A DNA stretch of 41,467 bases, taken from Polyangiaceae bacterium. Lineage in GTDB: Bacteria > Myxococcota_A > Polyangia > Polyangiales > Polyangiaceae. The notes beneath the pieces are model-generated. The model was not told the DNA's origin. It worked only from the letters and a program-made list of their open reading frames with translations, and made no database searches. Positions 6,750 to 16,763 of the stretch are shown here, one piece after another. The number at the start of each line of letters is the position of its first letter. Position 1 is the first letter of the stretch. The stretch spans positions 1 to 41,467 of the forward strand of contig JANXOF010000020.1 in assembly GCA_025353725.1 (NCBI GenBank). Direction: 5' to 3'. Made by a program: the position numbers and the translations under genes.

Positions 6750-8327
6750 CTAGGGGAAGTGGCAGGTGCCGCTCGTGCAAGGCACCTTTGAGCAGCAGTC
6801 GCTCGCCTGCGCGCACGACTGGCCGTAGAGAGCGCAGACTCCACCGTCGCCCGCCGTGCCGCCGTCGGTCGTGGTGACGGCGCCCCCGCCGTCGGTCGTG
6901 GAAACGCCGCCGTCCGCGAGCGTGGTTCCGCCGCAGACCCCCTTCGTACTGCCAGTAGGGATGGCGCACGTGGTACCGGCGCAGCAGTCGGCGTTCGCCG
7001 TGCAGCCATTGCCGCTCGGGACGCACGACCCTTGAGCGCCGCAGAGGTTGTTGACGCACGGGGCGCCGCAGCAGTCTGCGCTCGTGGCGCAGACCGTGCC
7101 GGCCGCGGGCCGCGCACCCACACAGTCGAGGGGCTTGATCGTACAGCGCGGAACGCCGAGAGAGTCGCGGGCGCAGCACTTTTCGGGGTTGTTCTGACAG
7201 TAGTTCGACGCATACCCCACCGGGTCACAGCATCCGTTCGACGCGTTGCAAACGCCGCCTCCCGCAGGCTTCCCGCAGATCGTGCCCGGCTCCGTGCAAG
7301 CCTCGCCCTTGTCGCAGAGACCGAACTCCTGCGTGCTTACGTCTTTGCGGCACGTGACGAAGCCTTTTTTCGGGTCGGGCGAGCCCGACCAGCCGCAGCA
7401 GTCGCTGTCGCCGCGGCAGAGATCGCCCGTGACATGGCAACCTGATGCCGGCTGGCAGACTGACGTCTGGGTGACGCCATACGGCGCGCACGATCGCGAA
7501 CAGCAGTTTCCGCCACAAGAGCTGCCTGAAGAAGTGCATAGCGTGCCGGCCACATCGCAGCCGCCCGCACCCGTGGCGGCCGTTATGCCGCAGAGCCCCG
7601 CCGTCTTGCCCGGCGCAATGGTGCACGCACCGCCGCAGCACTGGACACTCGAAGAGCAGACGTCACCGTTTTGCGTGCAGAAGGATGTCTCGGTGCACAC
7701 GCCGTTGTTGCACGCCTTCGAACAGCAGTCGCTCGCCGCGCCGCACGGGTTGCCGGCCGTCTTGCACGTCGCATTGAGCGCAGCACACTTGCCGCCGCCA
7801 AGACCGTCGGGAGCGCAGCTACTTCCGCAGCACTCCGCGTTGCTTCCGCACGCTGCATTGTCGGCGACGCATTGCTTGCTCGAGCAAACGCCGCCGATGC
7901 ACGAGGACGAGCAGCAGTCCGGACCGGCCGCGCATGCAATTCCCGCGAGCTTGCAGCTTCCGATTGGCTTTTCACAATGAAGCGTTAGAGCGTTGCAGTT
8001 CGCACTGCAACAGTCGGTGCTCTTCGTGCAAGCTGCTGCTTCGAGCTTGCAGACTTGCGCGTCTGGATCGCGCCCACCGTCCGTGATCGCGTCCACGAAG
8101 GCGTCGACTGGTGCGTCGGCGACGCCAGCGTCGCTCGTCGATCGCTGCGTCGAGTCGACGGTGCTGTCGCTCCCCGGGGCGATAGCGTCTAATACCACTT
8201 CGTTCCCCCCACCCGCGTCGCTAGTTTCGTCGATGGCCGCGTCCTCGCTACCGCATCCGACAGAAACGAAGTTCATGAGCCCGAACGCCGCGATGAGGCC
8301 AAGGGCGGCCGACGGAACCCTTTTCAT
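6750..8327 (-). CDS. Large Cys-rich repeat lipoprotein
   Basis: A 525-residue secreted protein. The signal peptide MKRVPSAALGLIAAFGLMNF ends in a lipobox with the acylated cysteine near residue 25 (VGCGSED). A ~65-residue Asp/Ala/Gly/Ser linker follows, then about 12 irregular units of 30-40 residues with the signature GxxCxxxxDCCSxxC (for example ACTKSTDCCSANC, CGAASDCCSKACN). The pattern suggests small disulfide knots in an extended stalk, as in Dickkopf- or keratin-associated-like bacterial proteins. It probably stands on the outer surface; binding function is unknown. GAGGGA ahead of the ATG serves as ribosome-binding site. It is likely monocistronic. Confidence 0.87.
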   Translation of the reverse strand: MKRVPSAALGLIAAFGLMNFVSVGCGSEDAAIDETSDAGGGNEVVLDAIAPGSDSTVDSTQRSTSDAGVADAPVDAFVDAITDGGRDPDAQVCKLEAAACTKSTDCCSANCNALTLHCEKPIGSCKLAGIACAAGPDCCSSSCIGGVCSSKQCVADNAACGSNAECCGSSCAPDGLGGGKCAALNATCKTAGNPCGAASDCCSKACNNGVCTETSFCTQNGDVCSSSVQCCGGACTIAPGKTAGLCGITAATGAGGCDVAGTLCTSSGSSCGGNCCSRSCAPYGVTQTSVCQPASGCHVTGDLCRGDSDCCGWSGSPDPKKGFVTCRKDVSTQEFGLCDKGEACTEPGTICGKPAGGGVCNASNGCCDPVGYASNYCQNNPEKCCARDSLGVPRCTIKPLDCVGARPAAGTVCATSADCCGAPCVNNLCGAQGSCVPSGNGCTANADCCAGTTCAIPTGSTKGVCGGTTLADGGVSTTDGGGAVTTTDGGTAGDGGVCALYGQSCAQASDCCSKVPCTSGTCHFP

Positions 8328-8495
8328 GATTCATCCCTCTGGCGGTCAACAGAGGTAATACCGCACGTTTGAATGGTGTCAGAACGGGGCCTCTATCGCG
8401 CAGCAATCGGCCCTATCTTGTTTTTTCGTACGTGGGTGTCGGCGTTACCCGCTGTTCTTCGCCGGGGGGGCTACGTGACGCCGCGCGTGGACGGG

Positions 8496-9230
8496 TTACA
8501 GCAAAAAGCGGTAGCCTATCGCGAGGCTGAGCGCCCCCGTGTTCGAGTTGCCCGTTGCCATGTGGTCGAGACTGCCGTACTCGAATAGAAACTCACCGAT
8601 CACGCCGCCCGGACCGAGTTTGAGCTCCGCGCCGAACGGGAGGCCGAAGCCCACCTTTGTCGACTGCTCGGTGGTCTCTGGAATCTCCACACTTCCGACG
8701 GCACCGCGCACCGTGCTCCTTAGCAAGTAGATGCGCGGACCGATGCCGACATACGGGACGACGCGCCCAAGCTTCGTATACCGGTACATGGCAACGGGCA
8801 TGAGGGTGAGCATCTGTTCCGTTAGGTGCCAGTCGTAGGTGCCGCCGGCAACGCGCGCGTCTCCTGCCTGCGTGCCCGAGCTCTTCGGCGCGGCGTAGTC
8901 GGCGTCGAGTAGGAGCGCGAAGCTGCGTTCCATCCACGGGAAGACGTAGCCAAGCTCAAGGCCCACGCGGGCGTTGGGGTCGAGACCGCCGAACGAAAGC
9001 AGTCCGCCGACTTTCGCGCCGGCCAGGAGCCCTCCTCGCGCCGGTGCTTTGTCCTCGGCACGAGGCTGCTCGGCCGATGCCGGAAGCGACTCGACCGCGG
9101 TAGGCGACGCCGATGCGTTCGAAGGTACGGCGGTCGCAGTTTCTGTCGGGGGTACAGCCTTCTGCGCCGTTGCCGTGAGGGGGAAGAACAACGCTGCGGC
9201 AGCAAGGAAGAGCGAGAGAGACAATCGCAT
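8496..9230 (-). CDS. Outer-membrane beta-barrel protein (OmpW/OmpA-barrel type)
   Basis: Predicted 244 residues from the ATG at 9230, chosen over an ATG-free extension to 9266 because it directly precedes a classic signal peptide (MRLSLSLFLAAAALFFPLTA) and has GAAAGAG about 10 bases upstream. A Pro/Thr/Ala linker of ~45 residues is followed by an eight-strand-like barrel with alternating aromatic strands (VGLELGYVFPWMERSF, VVPYVGIGPRIYLL, GALSLAIGYRFLL) and a C-terminal phenylalanine-leucine end suited to BAM insertion. It follows the TIG/propeller gene by 29 bp on the same strand, so the two are likely one operon and may act together at the cell surface. The exact family was not identified. 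Confidence 0.82.
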   Translation of the reverse strand: MRLSLSLFLAAAALFFPLTATAQKAVPPTETATAVPSNASASPTAVESLPASAEQPRAEDKAPARGGLLAGAKVGGLLSFGGLDPNARVGLELGYVFPWMERSFALLLDADYAAPKSSGTQAGDARVAGGTYDWHLTEQMLTLMPVAMYRYTKLGRVVPYVGIGPRIYLLRSTVRGAVGSVEIPETTEQSTKVGFGLPFGAELKLGPGGVIGEFLFEYGSLDHMATGNSNTGALSLAIGYRFLL

Positions 9231-9259
9231 GGGCTGGTACTCTTTCGTACGCGTCACCA

Positions 9260-10470
9260 TCACCACACCACCAGCTCAGTCGTGTTCGAGCCCAATCCGC
9301 CCCCGGTATCGCCGCCGATGAGGAAGATGAACGCGCTCTGAACGGCGCTGCCCATGAGGTAACGAGACTGTAGAAGCTGGATGCCCTCGGAGTTCCACGC
9401 GTTGTTTGCGAGCGCAGGCGCCGGCCCAGCGAAAGAAGCCGAGGTTGCGCCCTTCGACGGGGCGCCGCCGGCGCCGCCGAACGTAAAGAGCTGGTTGTTG
9501 GCCGCGCAGACGCCGTAACCCGCTGCGGAGAACGGTTTCGACGCGGCGATAGCGCCCAGGTCGCCGCCCGCCACCACCTTGCCGACGTGAACGCCTGTCG
9601 CGGCGGCGCCTGCTGCGGTAAGGCCGCCGCCGAAGAAGATATAGGCATCGGGCGCCGCGATCGTCGTCGACACCGTGGCGTCTACGGACCACGCTGCCGC
9701 TTGCCAGCGTGGTTGGGGAATTGCGGCCCCGGCGCCGCTGCCCGTGGTCCACGCGCCTGCGGCTTTTTGGTGGCCATTGACGTCGATGTCTACGCGCAGG
9801 AACTCGTAGGACCCGAGGGCGGTATTCGAGGCGTCGAGGCCGAGTCCCGCATAAACGTAAAACCGCTTGGGATTCGTCGGGTCGAAGGCGGCCGCTCCAG
9901 TCGGACCTTTTCGCGGCGCCGCCATGCTGGGTAGGGTCAACCACTTGCCCATGCTTCCGAGCGGGAGCGGAGTCTCGGTTCCCGCCACGGCGGTGCCGTC
10001 ATCAGAGAAGCCTAACGTCGGAGTCGTGGCGATAAGCACTTCGCTCCCCGCAGCGCCGTTGGCGAGCTTCGTCCGGTAGACTTTGTAGCCCGAGACATTC
10101 GGGAGCTTGTTGCCGAGCGCGTCGACGGGCTCGGTCCAAGACAAGATCACTTGCACCTTTTTCCCGGGGAAGGCCGGTACGCGCACAATGACCTCGCGGC
10201 TGGGCAGCGAATCGCCGAGCGGGTTGTCCACGTCGACGGCGCCAAACGTCGCCGACACGCGGTAGAACCAATACCCCGCGTCGAGCCCAACAGTCTGAAG
10301 AACGAGGTCGTTGATGGCAAGCCCGGGGACCTCTTGCGGGTCGAGTGTCATGGCGCGCCTCGCCGAAGCGAGGTTAGTCAAGCCGTCGCTTCCGCCGAAC
10401 AGGTACGTGTAGCGCGCTACCTTCGCCGTGCCTGCGAAGCTGCGCGCGCCGCCGATGTCGTAGCGCTCGC
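9260..10470 (-). pseudogene. C-terminal part of the TIG protein: FN3-like and kelch/propeller region (out of frame)
   Basis: About 400 residues continuing the gene that starts at 12867, but in another frame. It opens with YDIGGARSFAGTAKVARYTY and LFGGSDG, a kelch-like blade, then a fibronectin-type segment (VQVILSWTEPVDALGNKLP, GYKVYRTKL), then further blades (APDAYIFFGGGL, NNQLFTFGGAGG, AFIFLIGGDTG), ending ELVVW. The segment has no signal peptide or plausible start of its own; its apparent first codon is an internal TTG. The break lies near 10440-10510, where both frames are open. It may be a real frameshift or a sequencing error in a GC-rich run. Confidence 0.78.
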
Positions 10471-12867
10471 GTCGACGGCGCTCGCGACGAGCGCGCGGCG
10501 TGCGCTGGTCATGTTCGTCCCGGCGAGGGGCGGCTTTTGCAGGTTCAGCGATGAGCCCGTCACACCAATCGCCGAGTAGTCCGCGAAGGTTGCGTCACCG
10601 TTTGTCACACGCAGAATGCACACGTTGTTGTCGCTTGCCGTGAGCGTCGAAGCGTTGATGGTCGCCACCTGCGTGCAACCTGCATTGGTGCACGTCACGG
10701 CGCCCGATGCGACGGAAGGCGTTGACGTCACCCCACCCGCGGTCTTGCACGTGAGGGTGACCGTCGAAGCGCGGAAAGATTGGCCCGATACCGTGACCAC
10801 TTGACCAGCGGCGCCCACGATCGACGCAGGAGTCGTCGACGAGATCGTCGGCGGCGGACTCGTCGCGGTGGTCTCGGTATAAGCGCTGGCTAGAAAGCCA
10901 ACCGTGCCGTCGGGATTCGTTACGAGGAGGTCATAGACGCGCGGCGGAGTTCCCTTGGGCACGATCGCCGTGAGGGTATTGCCGTTCACAAACGAGACAG
11001 ACTCGAGAGGAATGGTGACCGCCGCCACCACGCCCGCCGGATTCAAAAAGGCCCTTGGGGGCGCGATAAACGGCTTGTCCCCCGGTGCCGGCGCGGCGGT
11101 GTCGCGGAAGATCGTGATCGCGGTATCCTGCGCGGTGGAGCCGAACGGCGGCACGACGTTCTTCAGGGTGATCGTGGTCGCCGCCTTGACCGTGATGGCT
11201 TTGGCCAAGAACGCGCTGCAGCCGGTGCTGTCGGTAAGAAACACATCATACACTCCGGCCGCCTGCGCCTTAGGCACCGTTGCCTCGACGCGGTTCGGGT
11301 GCCCTTGAACCGGGGTGTACGTCAGCGTAGTAATGGGCGCCGCCGCTCCCGCGGGCACCATGGTCACTGCGTTCCCAGGCAGGGGTAGAGTGAAGCCCGT
11401 GCCGTAGAGGGTGATGCCCGTGTTAACGCCGTTGTAAACGACTTCGGGATCAGCCAAAAACAAGACCGGCCCCGTCACCACATTCACTGTCTTGTGCGGA
11501 AGAGGGACGTCGAAGCAGCCGTCAGGATTCGTGACCACGAGGTCGTACTTGGTGCCCACTGTGGCGCCCGGGCCGAAACGCGTGCTCAGTTGCGTGCCGT
11601 CGCCGTTCACGGTCGTGTTTGTCGCGGTGAGCGTGGCTTGACCGGGGGCCTCAAGCGTGACGGTCGGGGTGCCCAAAAATCCCGTGCCCGCAATGGTCAT
11701 TTTGGTGCCACCCGAACAGATCGTCGCGGGGGCAGCGCTCGTGACGATGGGCGGTGCCTCGTCGCGAAGCGAGACCATCTGTTCCGTTTTGCAGGCTGCG
11801 GGGGAGGGGTTGGTCACTGAGACGGGATAATCACCCGGCGTAAACGTTCCCTTTAGGACGGTGATCGCGAGGGACGTGCACTGCTGGACGGCGCCCTCGA
11901 CGAATGTGCCGGCGACCGGCGTACAGCCTCCCGCCGCCGTCGGCACGATCGACCGTGCGCCTATGGTCAGGGCCGGGAGCGTGGACCCAACCTGCAGAAA
12001 GCCCGAGCCATTGATCGTGATGGTTTGGTTCGTCTGGTCATCGCAGATAGCTGTCGGCACAAGCGTGGCGATCGTCGGCGCCGGGACCACCGCGACCGAG
12101 AGCTTGTCCGTCGATTTGCAGCTAGCTGGCCCCGGGTTGACGAGCGAGACGTCGTAGTTTCCGCTCTCGAGGGAGCCCTTGGGGATGACGAACGAGGCGG
12201 TCTTGCAGAGTTGCACACTGCCCTCGACGTGCGTGCCAGGAACGTCCTTGCAGTCGGTGAGCGTCGACGCCGGAAAGTCCTTCGCGCCGATGTGCGCGAC
12301 GGGAAGCTTCGGGCCGATTTTTAAAACGTCGGTGCCGCTTATCGTAATGGTCTGGTCGGCCTCGGCATCGCAGAAGAGGTCGGGCGTAATCTTGGTCGCC
12401 ACCGGACGCGGCACGGCGGCGAGCGCGCCGGGAAGGGACGTGCTTTTCGTCCCATCAGGGTTCGTGACTTGAATGTCGTAGAGGCCCGGTGAGAGCGCGA
12501 GCTCGGGCGAGACATCGACCGTGATCTGTTGCGGGCTGAGCCAGTGCACGTGGTTTGCCGCGGGATTTGCAGCGTCGTCAGCGATCGTGAAGCTTGCGTT
12601 AGCTGGTGCGCCATCGAGGCTCTGCTGCTGCGCGAACACCACCTTCGGCATGACGATACGCACGCCATCGGCCAGTGTATCAACCGGCATCGGCACGAAG
12701 CCGTCGCCTCGGATCGTCACCGGCGTTGTGAGCTGCTCCACGCAGACCACGTCGGGGTCGACGGGCGGCGCGGCCAACGGGCTTGGGCTGTCGATGACGT
12801 GTCCGCAACCCACGGCTGCGAGCACCCCGAGGATCAGAATGGCGCCTATCGATGTACGAGTGGTCAT
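10417..12867 (-). CDS. IPT/TIG-repeat surface lipoprotein, N-terminal part
   Basis: 816 residues from the ATG at 12867, which begins a lipoprotein signal (MTTRTSIGAILILGVLAAVG then CGHVID) and has GGAG 8 bases upstream; longer in-frame starts lack both. The protein is a string of about eight IPT/TIG immunoglobulin-like domains of ~90 residues, each with a PxxICxxxxxxTITIxGxGF opening and a YDVxVTNPD end. TIG arrays project other domains or bind ligands at the surface. The last sensible residues are GTNMTSARRALVASAVDA; after that the frame degrades and stops at 10417, while the true continuation lies in the next frame (9260-10470). Read together the protein would be ~1,200 residues. Confidence 0.85.
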   Translation of the reverse strand: MTTRTSIGAILILGVLAAVGCGHVIDSPSPLAAPPVDPDVVCVEQLTTPVTIRGDGFVPMPVDTLADGVRIVMPKVVFAQQQSLDGAPANASFTIADDAANPAANHVHWLSPQQITVDVSPELALSPGLYDIQVTNPDGTKSTSLPGALAAVPRPVATKITPDLFCDAEADQTITISGTDVLKIGPKLPVAHIGAKDFPASTLTDCKDVPGTHVEGSVQLCKTASFVIPKGSLESGNYDVSLVNPGPASCKSTDKLSVAVVPAPTIATLVPTAICDDQTNQTITINGSGFLQVGSTLPALTIGARSIVPTAAGGCTPVAGTFVEGAVQQCTSLAITVLKGTFTPGDYPVSVTNPSPAACKTEQMVSLRDEAPPIVTSAAPATICSGGTKMTIAGTGFLGTPTVTLEAPGQATLTATNTTVNGDGTQLSTRFGPGATVGTKYDLVVTNPDGCFDVPLPHKTVNVVTGPVLFLADPEVVYNGVNTGITLYGTGFTLPLPGNAVTMVPAGAAAPITTLTYTPVQGHPNRVEATVPKAQAAGVYDVFLTDSTGCSAFLAKAITVKAATTITLKNVVPPFGSTAQDTAITIFRDTAAPAPGDKPFIAPPRAFLNPAGVVAAVTIPLESVSFVNGNTLTAIVPKGTPPRVYDLLVTNPDGTVGFLASAYTETTATSPPPTISSTTPASIVGAAGQVVTVSGQSFRASTVTLTCKTAGGVTSTPSVASGAVTCTNAGCTQVATINASTLTASDNNVCILRVTNGDATFADYSAIGVTGSSLNLQKPPLAGTNMTSARRALVASAVDASATTSAARAASQARRR

Positions 12868-13198
12868 TCTAGAAAGCTCCGTGAGACAAGGAGGTGCCGC
12901 TGCAGAGCGCATGGTCTCACGGCGTGACGTGCCAGGGTTAGATGTCGTATCGAAACGCGCCAGCACCCATGCAAGGACCACGGCTACAACCGTCCGAGGC
13001 GACGTTCCAGCCGATGTTAATCTCACCGCCCATCGCACGTCACGGATGTACCGAGCGCGCTCACTGCACCGGCTAAGTTCTCGACCTTAGACGCTGGAAC
13101 CAGATCGAGTCAGACGAGCCCCGAGCTCCTTGGCGCGGCGTAGTCGGAGTCGGACAAACTACGTACCGACGTGGTTTCGCCCTCCGGTGTTCGCTGCT
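12868..13198. other. Intergenic, no gene recognised
   Basis: 331 bp between the TIG gene and the M4 protease stop, both on the minus strand. It should hold the TIG gene promoter and the protease terminator, but I could not identify either with confidence. Open frames across it are extensions or shadows of the neighbours. Confidence 0.6.
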
Positions 13199-14833
13199 CT
13201 AGTTTCGGCGCGCAGTCCGACCCGCGCTAGACCCGGACGCGCAAGTGATGCCGACGTCTTCGAAAGCATCGCGGAGGGCGTTGTGTTCGACTTCCGAAAA
13301 CCCGAGTGCAGTGGCAGCGTCGAGGACTCCCTTGCAGCCCTGGACGAACGTGGAACGAGCGGTCCAGTAATTGGCATTCGCTTCGTACCAGGCTTTGCCA
13401 GCGCGCCGAACGGACGCGGTTGTCGCAGTGCTGGTCGTCGTCCCGCCACTCAAGCGACGGGCGGCCATGCAGAATGCCTTGTTGAAGATTCCGCTCGAAA
13501 AGTGAACGTCGACTGAATTTCGGTACTTCGAAACGTGGTCGATCGAATCTCCGTCCTTGGTCGGGTCGCACATGTAACGAAGCGCACCGTTGGCGGACTT
13601 GAGGATATCTTTTCCAATATCGAAGTCAGCCGCGTCACCGTTTCGGTAGAACTCGGCGAGTGTACCGGCAACGTCAGAGAACGACTCGTTCATCGCCCCC
13701 GACTGGCCCGAGTAGACGAGTTTCGAATGGAATGACGTAAACCCGTGATTAATCTCGTGGCTCGCAACGTCAAGGGCGCCGCTCAGGGGGTAGAACATGG
13801 AAGCGCCGTCGCCGTACGTCATCTGCGTTCCGTCCCAGAAGGCATTTTCGTAGGCCACGCCGTAGTGAACTCGATTCACGATCTTGAAGCCTTGGCCGTC
13901 GATCGAGTTGTAGCCCATCCAGTCTGCCATCATGGCCAACGTGGCCTCTGCAAAACCGTGTGCATCGTTGACGGCAGCGTCGCCGATACCATCGAGCGCG
14001 CCGGAAACGATCGTTCCCGAGCCGGTCGTGGCGCTGGCCATGTCGAGGGTCCGAACGCGCGGCGTATCCATCTGCCATTCGCCCGCAGTGCGGGCGTCAC
14101 CTGACGCTTTTGGCGTTACGTCGAGGGCGCGTTCCCAAACGCGAGGGCCCTTCGTGTTTCCCCCGGGCCCCGTCGCTTCGGCTAACGTATGAAGGCTATT
14201 GAACTTATCGACGACTTCACCCGACTTCGCGTCGACGAAGTAACTCCACGCTCCGGGCGCCCTTCCGCGTTGCATCTCCGTAAAAAACTGAGACAGCCAC
14301 ACGAGGCGCGGCTGGTCGTCATCGCGCACGAGCATGAGGAGCTCGGACGAGTCGCGGCCCGGTGCGAACTCCGCGTCGGCGCCCTTCGCGAAGTCGCGCT
14401 TTGCAGTGGCCATCGCGGCGTCGCTGGATACGGAAGGTTCCGTGGTCACATGCTGCAAGTCAGGACTGACGTTGCCCGCCATCCCGAGGACTTGGTTAGC
14501 TGCGGTGTGGACGACAAGATCACCACCGAACACACGGACCCCGTTGTAAGACTGTTGTAGTCTTACGTGCGCGAGTCCCCCTGCACCGGCGGCGGTCGAC
14601 ACAACGTGCAGCGTGGTGGCGCGAGCGAGCCCATCCTGAGCGAGTCGGTCTAGCGCGTAAAACCGGGCGGACGTCTCGATGGATCCCGAAGTGGGCGCCA
14701 TCGCAACCTGGGTCTCCGCCGCACGCAACCCGTTGGAAGAAGCCGTGAGGGCGGAGTCAGAGCCTCCTTCGGCGCAGGCCGTGAGTGCGAGACCTACACA
14801 TCCGAGCCACGCCGCTTGTTTCGACCGTTTCAT
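13199..14833 (-). CDS. M4 (thermolysin-like) zinc metalloprotease, lipoprotein
   Basis: 544 residues. The start at 14833 opens a lipoprotein signal (MKRSKQAAWLGCVGLALTAC) and has GGGAGAAG upstream. Residues ~50-200 match the FTP/PepSY propeptide (HVRLQQSYNGVRVFGGDLVV; GAWSYFVDAKSGEVVDKFNS). The catalytic domain contains GYNSIDGQG, then HEINH at about 359-363 (zinc ligands and catalytic Glu) and NESFSD near 382-387 supplying the third ligand. The C-terminal helical domain includes VHFSSGIFNKAFCMAA and DAFEDVGI. Secreted M4 enzymes digest extracellular protein, consistent with a predatory or saprophytic lifestyle. All core residues are present, so it should be active after propeptide removal. 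Confidence 0.93.
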   Translation of the reverse strand: MKRSKQAAWLGCVGLALTACAEGGSDSALTASSNGLRAAETQVAMAPTSGSIETSARFYALDRLAQDGLARATTLHVVSTAAGAGGLAHVRLQQSYNGVRVFGGDLVVHTAANQVLGMAGNVSPDLQHVTTEPSVSSDAAMATAKRDFAKGADAEFAPGRDSSELLMLVRDDDQPRLVWLSQFFTEMQRGRAPGAWSYFVDAKSGEVVDKFNSLHTLAEATGPGGNTKGPRVWERALDVTPKASGDARTAGEWQMDTPRVRTLDMASATTGSGTIVSGALDGIGDAAVNDAHGFAEATLAMMADWMGYNSIDGQGFKIVNRVHYGVAYENAFWDGTQMTYGDGASMFYPLSGALDVASHEINHGFTSFHSKLVYSGQSGAMNESFSDVAGTLAEFYRNGDAADFDIGKDILKSANGALRYMCDPTKDGDSIDHVSKYRNSVDVHFSSGIFNKAFCMAARRLSGGTTTSTATTASVRRAGKAWYEANANYWTARSTFVQGCKGVLDAATALGFSEVEHNALRDAFEDVGITCASGSSAGRTARRN

Positions 14834-15051
14834 CAGCGTCTTCTCCCAGGCGTCCGGTTGCAGTCCCTCCCTTGTACCGGAGAAGGGGCGTGCGCCTAGC
14901 CTGTAGAAACGAATGAGACGTAAGGGAAATCCGGAGGGGCGGGGGAGCTGTCGGCGTCCGCCCTCACGCTGCTCGAACTGCTCGAACCGTGGGCGCCAGG
15001 GCGCTGGGGGCCGGAGGCGAGCCACTGGCGTCGTACCGACTCGGAATCGGT

Positions 15052-15855
15052 TTAGTCTGCGTGCGACGATAAAGTTGCGAGCACCACGTCCGTGAGCGAA
15101 GCGTCGTCGCGCGACGAGAGGTCAAGGACGAGCGACGTGACGGAGGCCGCACCTCGGTCGTAGGCGTCCGTGTCGCTACCGGGGTCTGGATCGTGGCGTA
15201 CGCCCGGACCTCCGACCCAGAGGTATTCTCGTCCTCTAGGGTCGACGCGGAACTCGATGTCTTCCTCGTAAAGCCGAGCGCCGAGGCGCGTCTTTTGTAT
15301 CTCGCCGTTCCATTCGAGCGGTACGTTCAGATTGAGCAGAGGCGTGTTGCGGACCACTGACGGACCCGGTCGCGGTCCCGCACCGAGAGCGCCGTGCGTG
15401 GCGTCGTAAAGACTTCGAGCCAAACGGGAAGTGAGTGTGGCCACGCGCACGAGGTCGGCGTTTACGTCGGAGCTCGAGGCTATCGCGGGAATACCGCGGA
15501 GCGCGCCTTCACGGGCGGCGGCGATCGTCCCTGAGTAAAACGCGTCTTGGCCTAGGTTCAAACCGCGATTGATGCCCGAACACACAAGGTCGGGCCAGCG
15601 AGGGAGAAAACGCGTCGCAGCGTGCAGCGCAACATAGACGCAATCGGCGGGTGTCCCATCAATGGCAAACATGCCCCGCTCGACCTCGCGCGTTCGCAGG
15701 GGGCGGTAAAGACTGAGGGAGTGGCTGGTGGCACTTTGCTCGGTCTCGGGCGCCACGACGACGACCTCCGCCCACGTCGAGAGCGCATCGCGCAACGCAC
15801 GAATCCCGGAGCTTTGATAACCATCGTCATTCGATACAAGGATTAGAGGACGCAT
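15052..15855 (-). CDS. surE: 5'/3'-nucleotidase SurE
   Basis: 267 residues, the usual family length. SurE is a metal-dependent phosphatase that dephosphorylates nucleoside 5'- and 3'-monophosphates. The N-terminal ILVSNDDG carries the paired metal-binding Asp; EQSATSHSLSL contains the catalytic Ser/His loop; GTPADCVYVAL, SGINRGLNLG and YSGTIAAAREG are the other signature motifs, and NTPLLNLNVP follows. All expected residues are present. The gene stands on the minus strand between the protease and a ferritin-like gene and has its own gap of ~57 bp, so co-transcription with 15913 is possible. In many bacteria it neighbours pcm and rpoS, which is not the case here. Confidence 0.95.
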   Translation of the reverse strand: MRPLILVSNDDGYQSSGIRALRDALSTWAEVVVVAPETEQSATSHSLSLYRPLRTREVERGMFAIDGTPADCVYVALHAATRFLPRWPDLVCSGINRGLNLGQDAFYSGTIAAAREGALRGIPAIASSSDVNADLVRVATLTSRLARSLYDATHGALGAGPRPGPSVVRNTPLLNLNVPLEWNGEIQKTRLGARLYEEDIEFRVDPRGREYLWVGGPGVRHDPDPGSDTDAYDRGAASVTSLVLDLSSRDDASLTDVVLATLSSHAD

Positions 15856-15912
15856 CGTTCGTCACGCAAACCTACCACGGCGGCCAAGCGCACGTGGGTG
15901 CACGCTGCGCGG

Positions 15913-16305
15913 TTATTCAGGACGGCCTTCAAGTAGTGCCGTGAGCAAGCCGAGCTGCATGTTCGCATTGACCGGGGCGGCGCCGCCGAGATCCATTGCC
16001 AAACGGCTTGCGAGTTCGACGTGCGTCACTTCGTCCAGCACAAAGTCAGCCGCCATTCCGACGAGGTCGAGCGGCGCTTTGGCTACGGCCAGCGCGCGAA
16101 CGACATCGGAAAAGGCGAGCACCGCCCGATATTCGCTAATCGCAATTTCAGTCCAACTCCACCGCGCACTATCGAGAAGCTCCGGTGAATACTTTGCGAG
16201 GTTGACCGAACCCCACGGCAGATCGTCAAGCCCCGGGCGAGTGCTCCGGTAGTGGCACTCCGCGATGCCTCCCAACCATTCGAGCTCAAACGCGCCTTCA
16301 GTCAA
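15913..16305 (-). CDS. Ferritin-like domain protein
   Basis: 130 residues beginning at a TTG whose bases overlap the stop of the upstream gene (TTGA), implying translational coupling. The sequence is helical, with SWTEIAISEYRAVLAFSDVV carrying an E/Y pattern and FVLDEVTHVELASRLA providing DExxHxE, the di-metal binding pattern of ferritin-like four-helix bundles. It ends at NANMQLGLLTALLEGRPE after only the first two or three helices; related myxobacterial proteins are usually longer, so it may be truncated or the annotation may hide a frameshift. Function (oxidoreductase, iron handling) cannot be set from sequence. Confidence 0.7.
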   Translation of the reverse strand: MTEGAFELEWLGGIAECHYRSTRPGLDDLPWGSVNLAKYSPELLDSARWSWTEIAISEYRAVLAFSDVVRALAVAKAPLDLVGMAADFVLDEVTHVELASRLAMDLGGAAPVNANMQLGLLTALLEGRPE

Positions 16306-16559
16306 CGGTCTCGCTCCGCGTCACTCACGGCGGCGTCCGCCCGGGGCGTTTGGTTTGGATCGTAACAGGTATACCCGGGCTTTGGTGTATTCGACCGGAC
16401 CCCTGCGGCGTCGGCGCCGGCATCACTGGGAGTACATGTATACAGCACGGAAGGTAAGCCCACGGCATCGCCGCAGGCCGCAGTCGTAGCGGTGACTGCC
16501 GTAGCAGTAGCCATTGAGGCTCGGGCAAGTAGGCTTCGTGGCTTCCGTAACCTCTTCAT
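16302..16559 (-). CDS. Small Asp/Ala-rich lipoprotein
   Basis: 85 residues from the ATG at 16559, chosen because it directly precedes an arginine-rich, possibly Tat-compatible signal (MKRLRKPRSLLARASMATAT...AACGD) with cysteine near residue 28. The mature part has two cysteine-flanked segments (VLYTCTPSDAGADAAG and PGYTCYDPNQTP). Similar short lipoproteins sit in front of ferritin-like genes in myxobacterial genomes, in my recollection, and here the stop codon overlaps the start of the ferritin-like gene, so the two products probably work together. No enzyme motif is present. Confidence 0.65.
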   Translation of the reverse strand: MKRLRKPRSLLARASMATATAVTATTAACGDAVGLPSVLYTCTPSDAGADAAGVRSNTPKPGYTCYDPNQTPRADAAVSDAERDR

Positions 16560-16763
16560 TGGGTTCACGATAGGCTTCGTCACGCTACGTAGCGAGACCG
16601 ACGCGCCCCTCCCAGCGTCCGCTGACGCCGTGAGGTTGCTGAAAACTGCCTTTCGCATTTGCTTGTGCATCACTGGCGTCTGGGCGGGAACGCCGGACTT
16701 GGAGACCACGCTCGACGAACGCCCTGCACCTCGCCTAGGATTCCCGAACTTTCAGGAGGAATC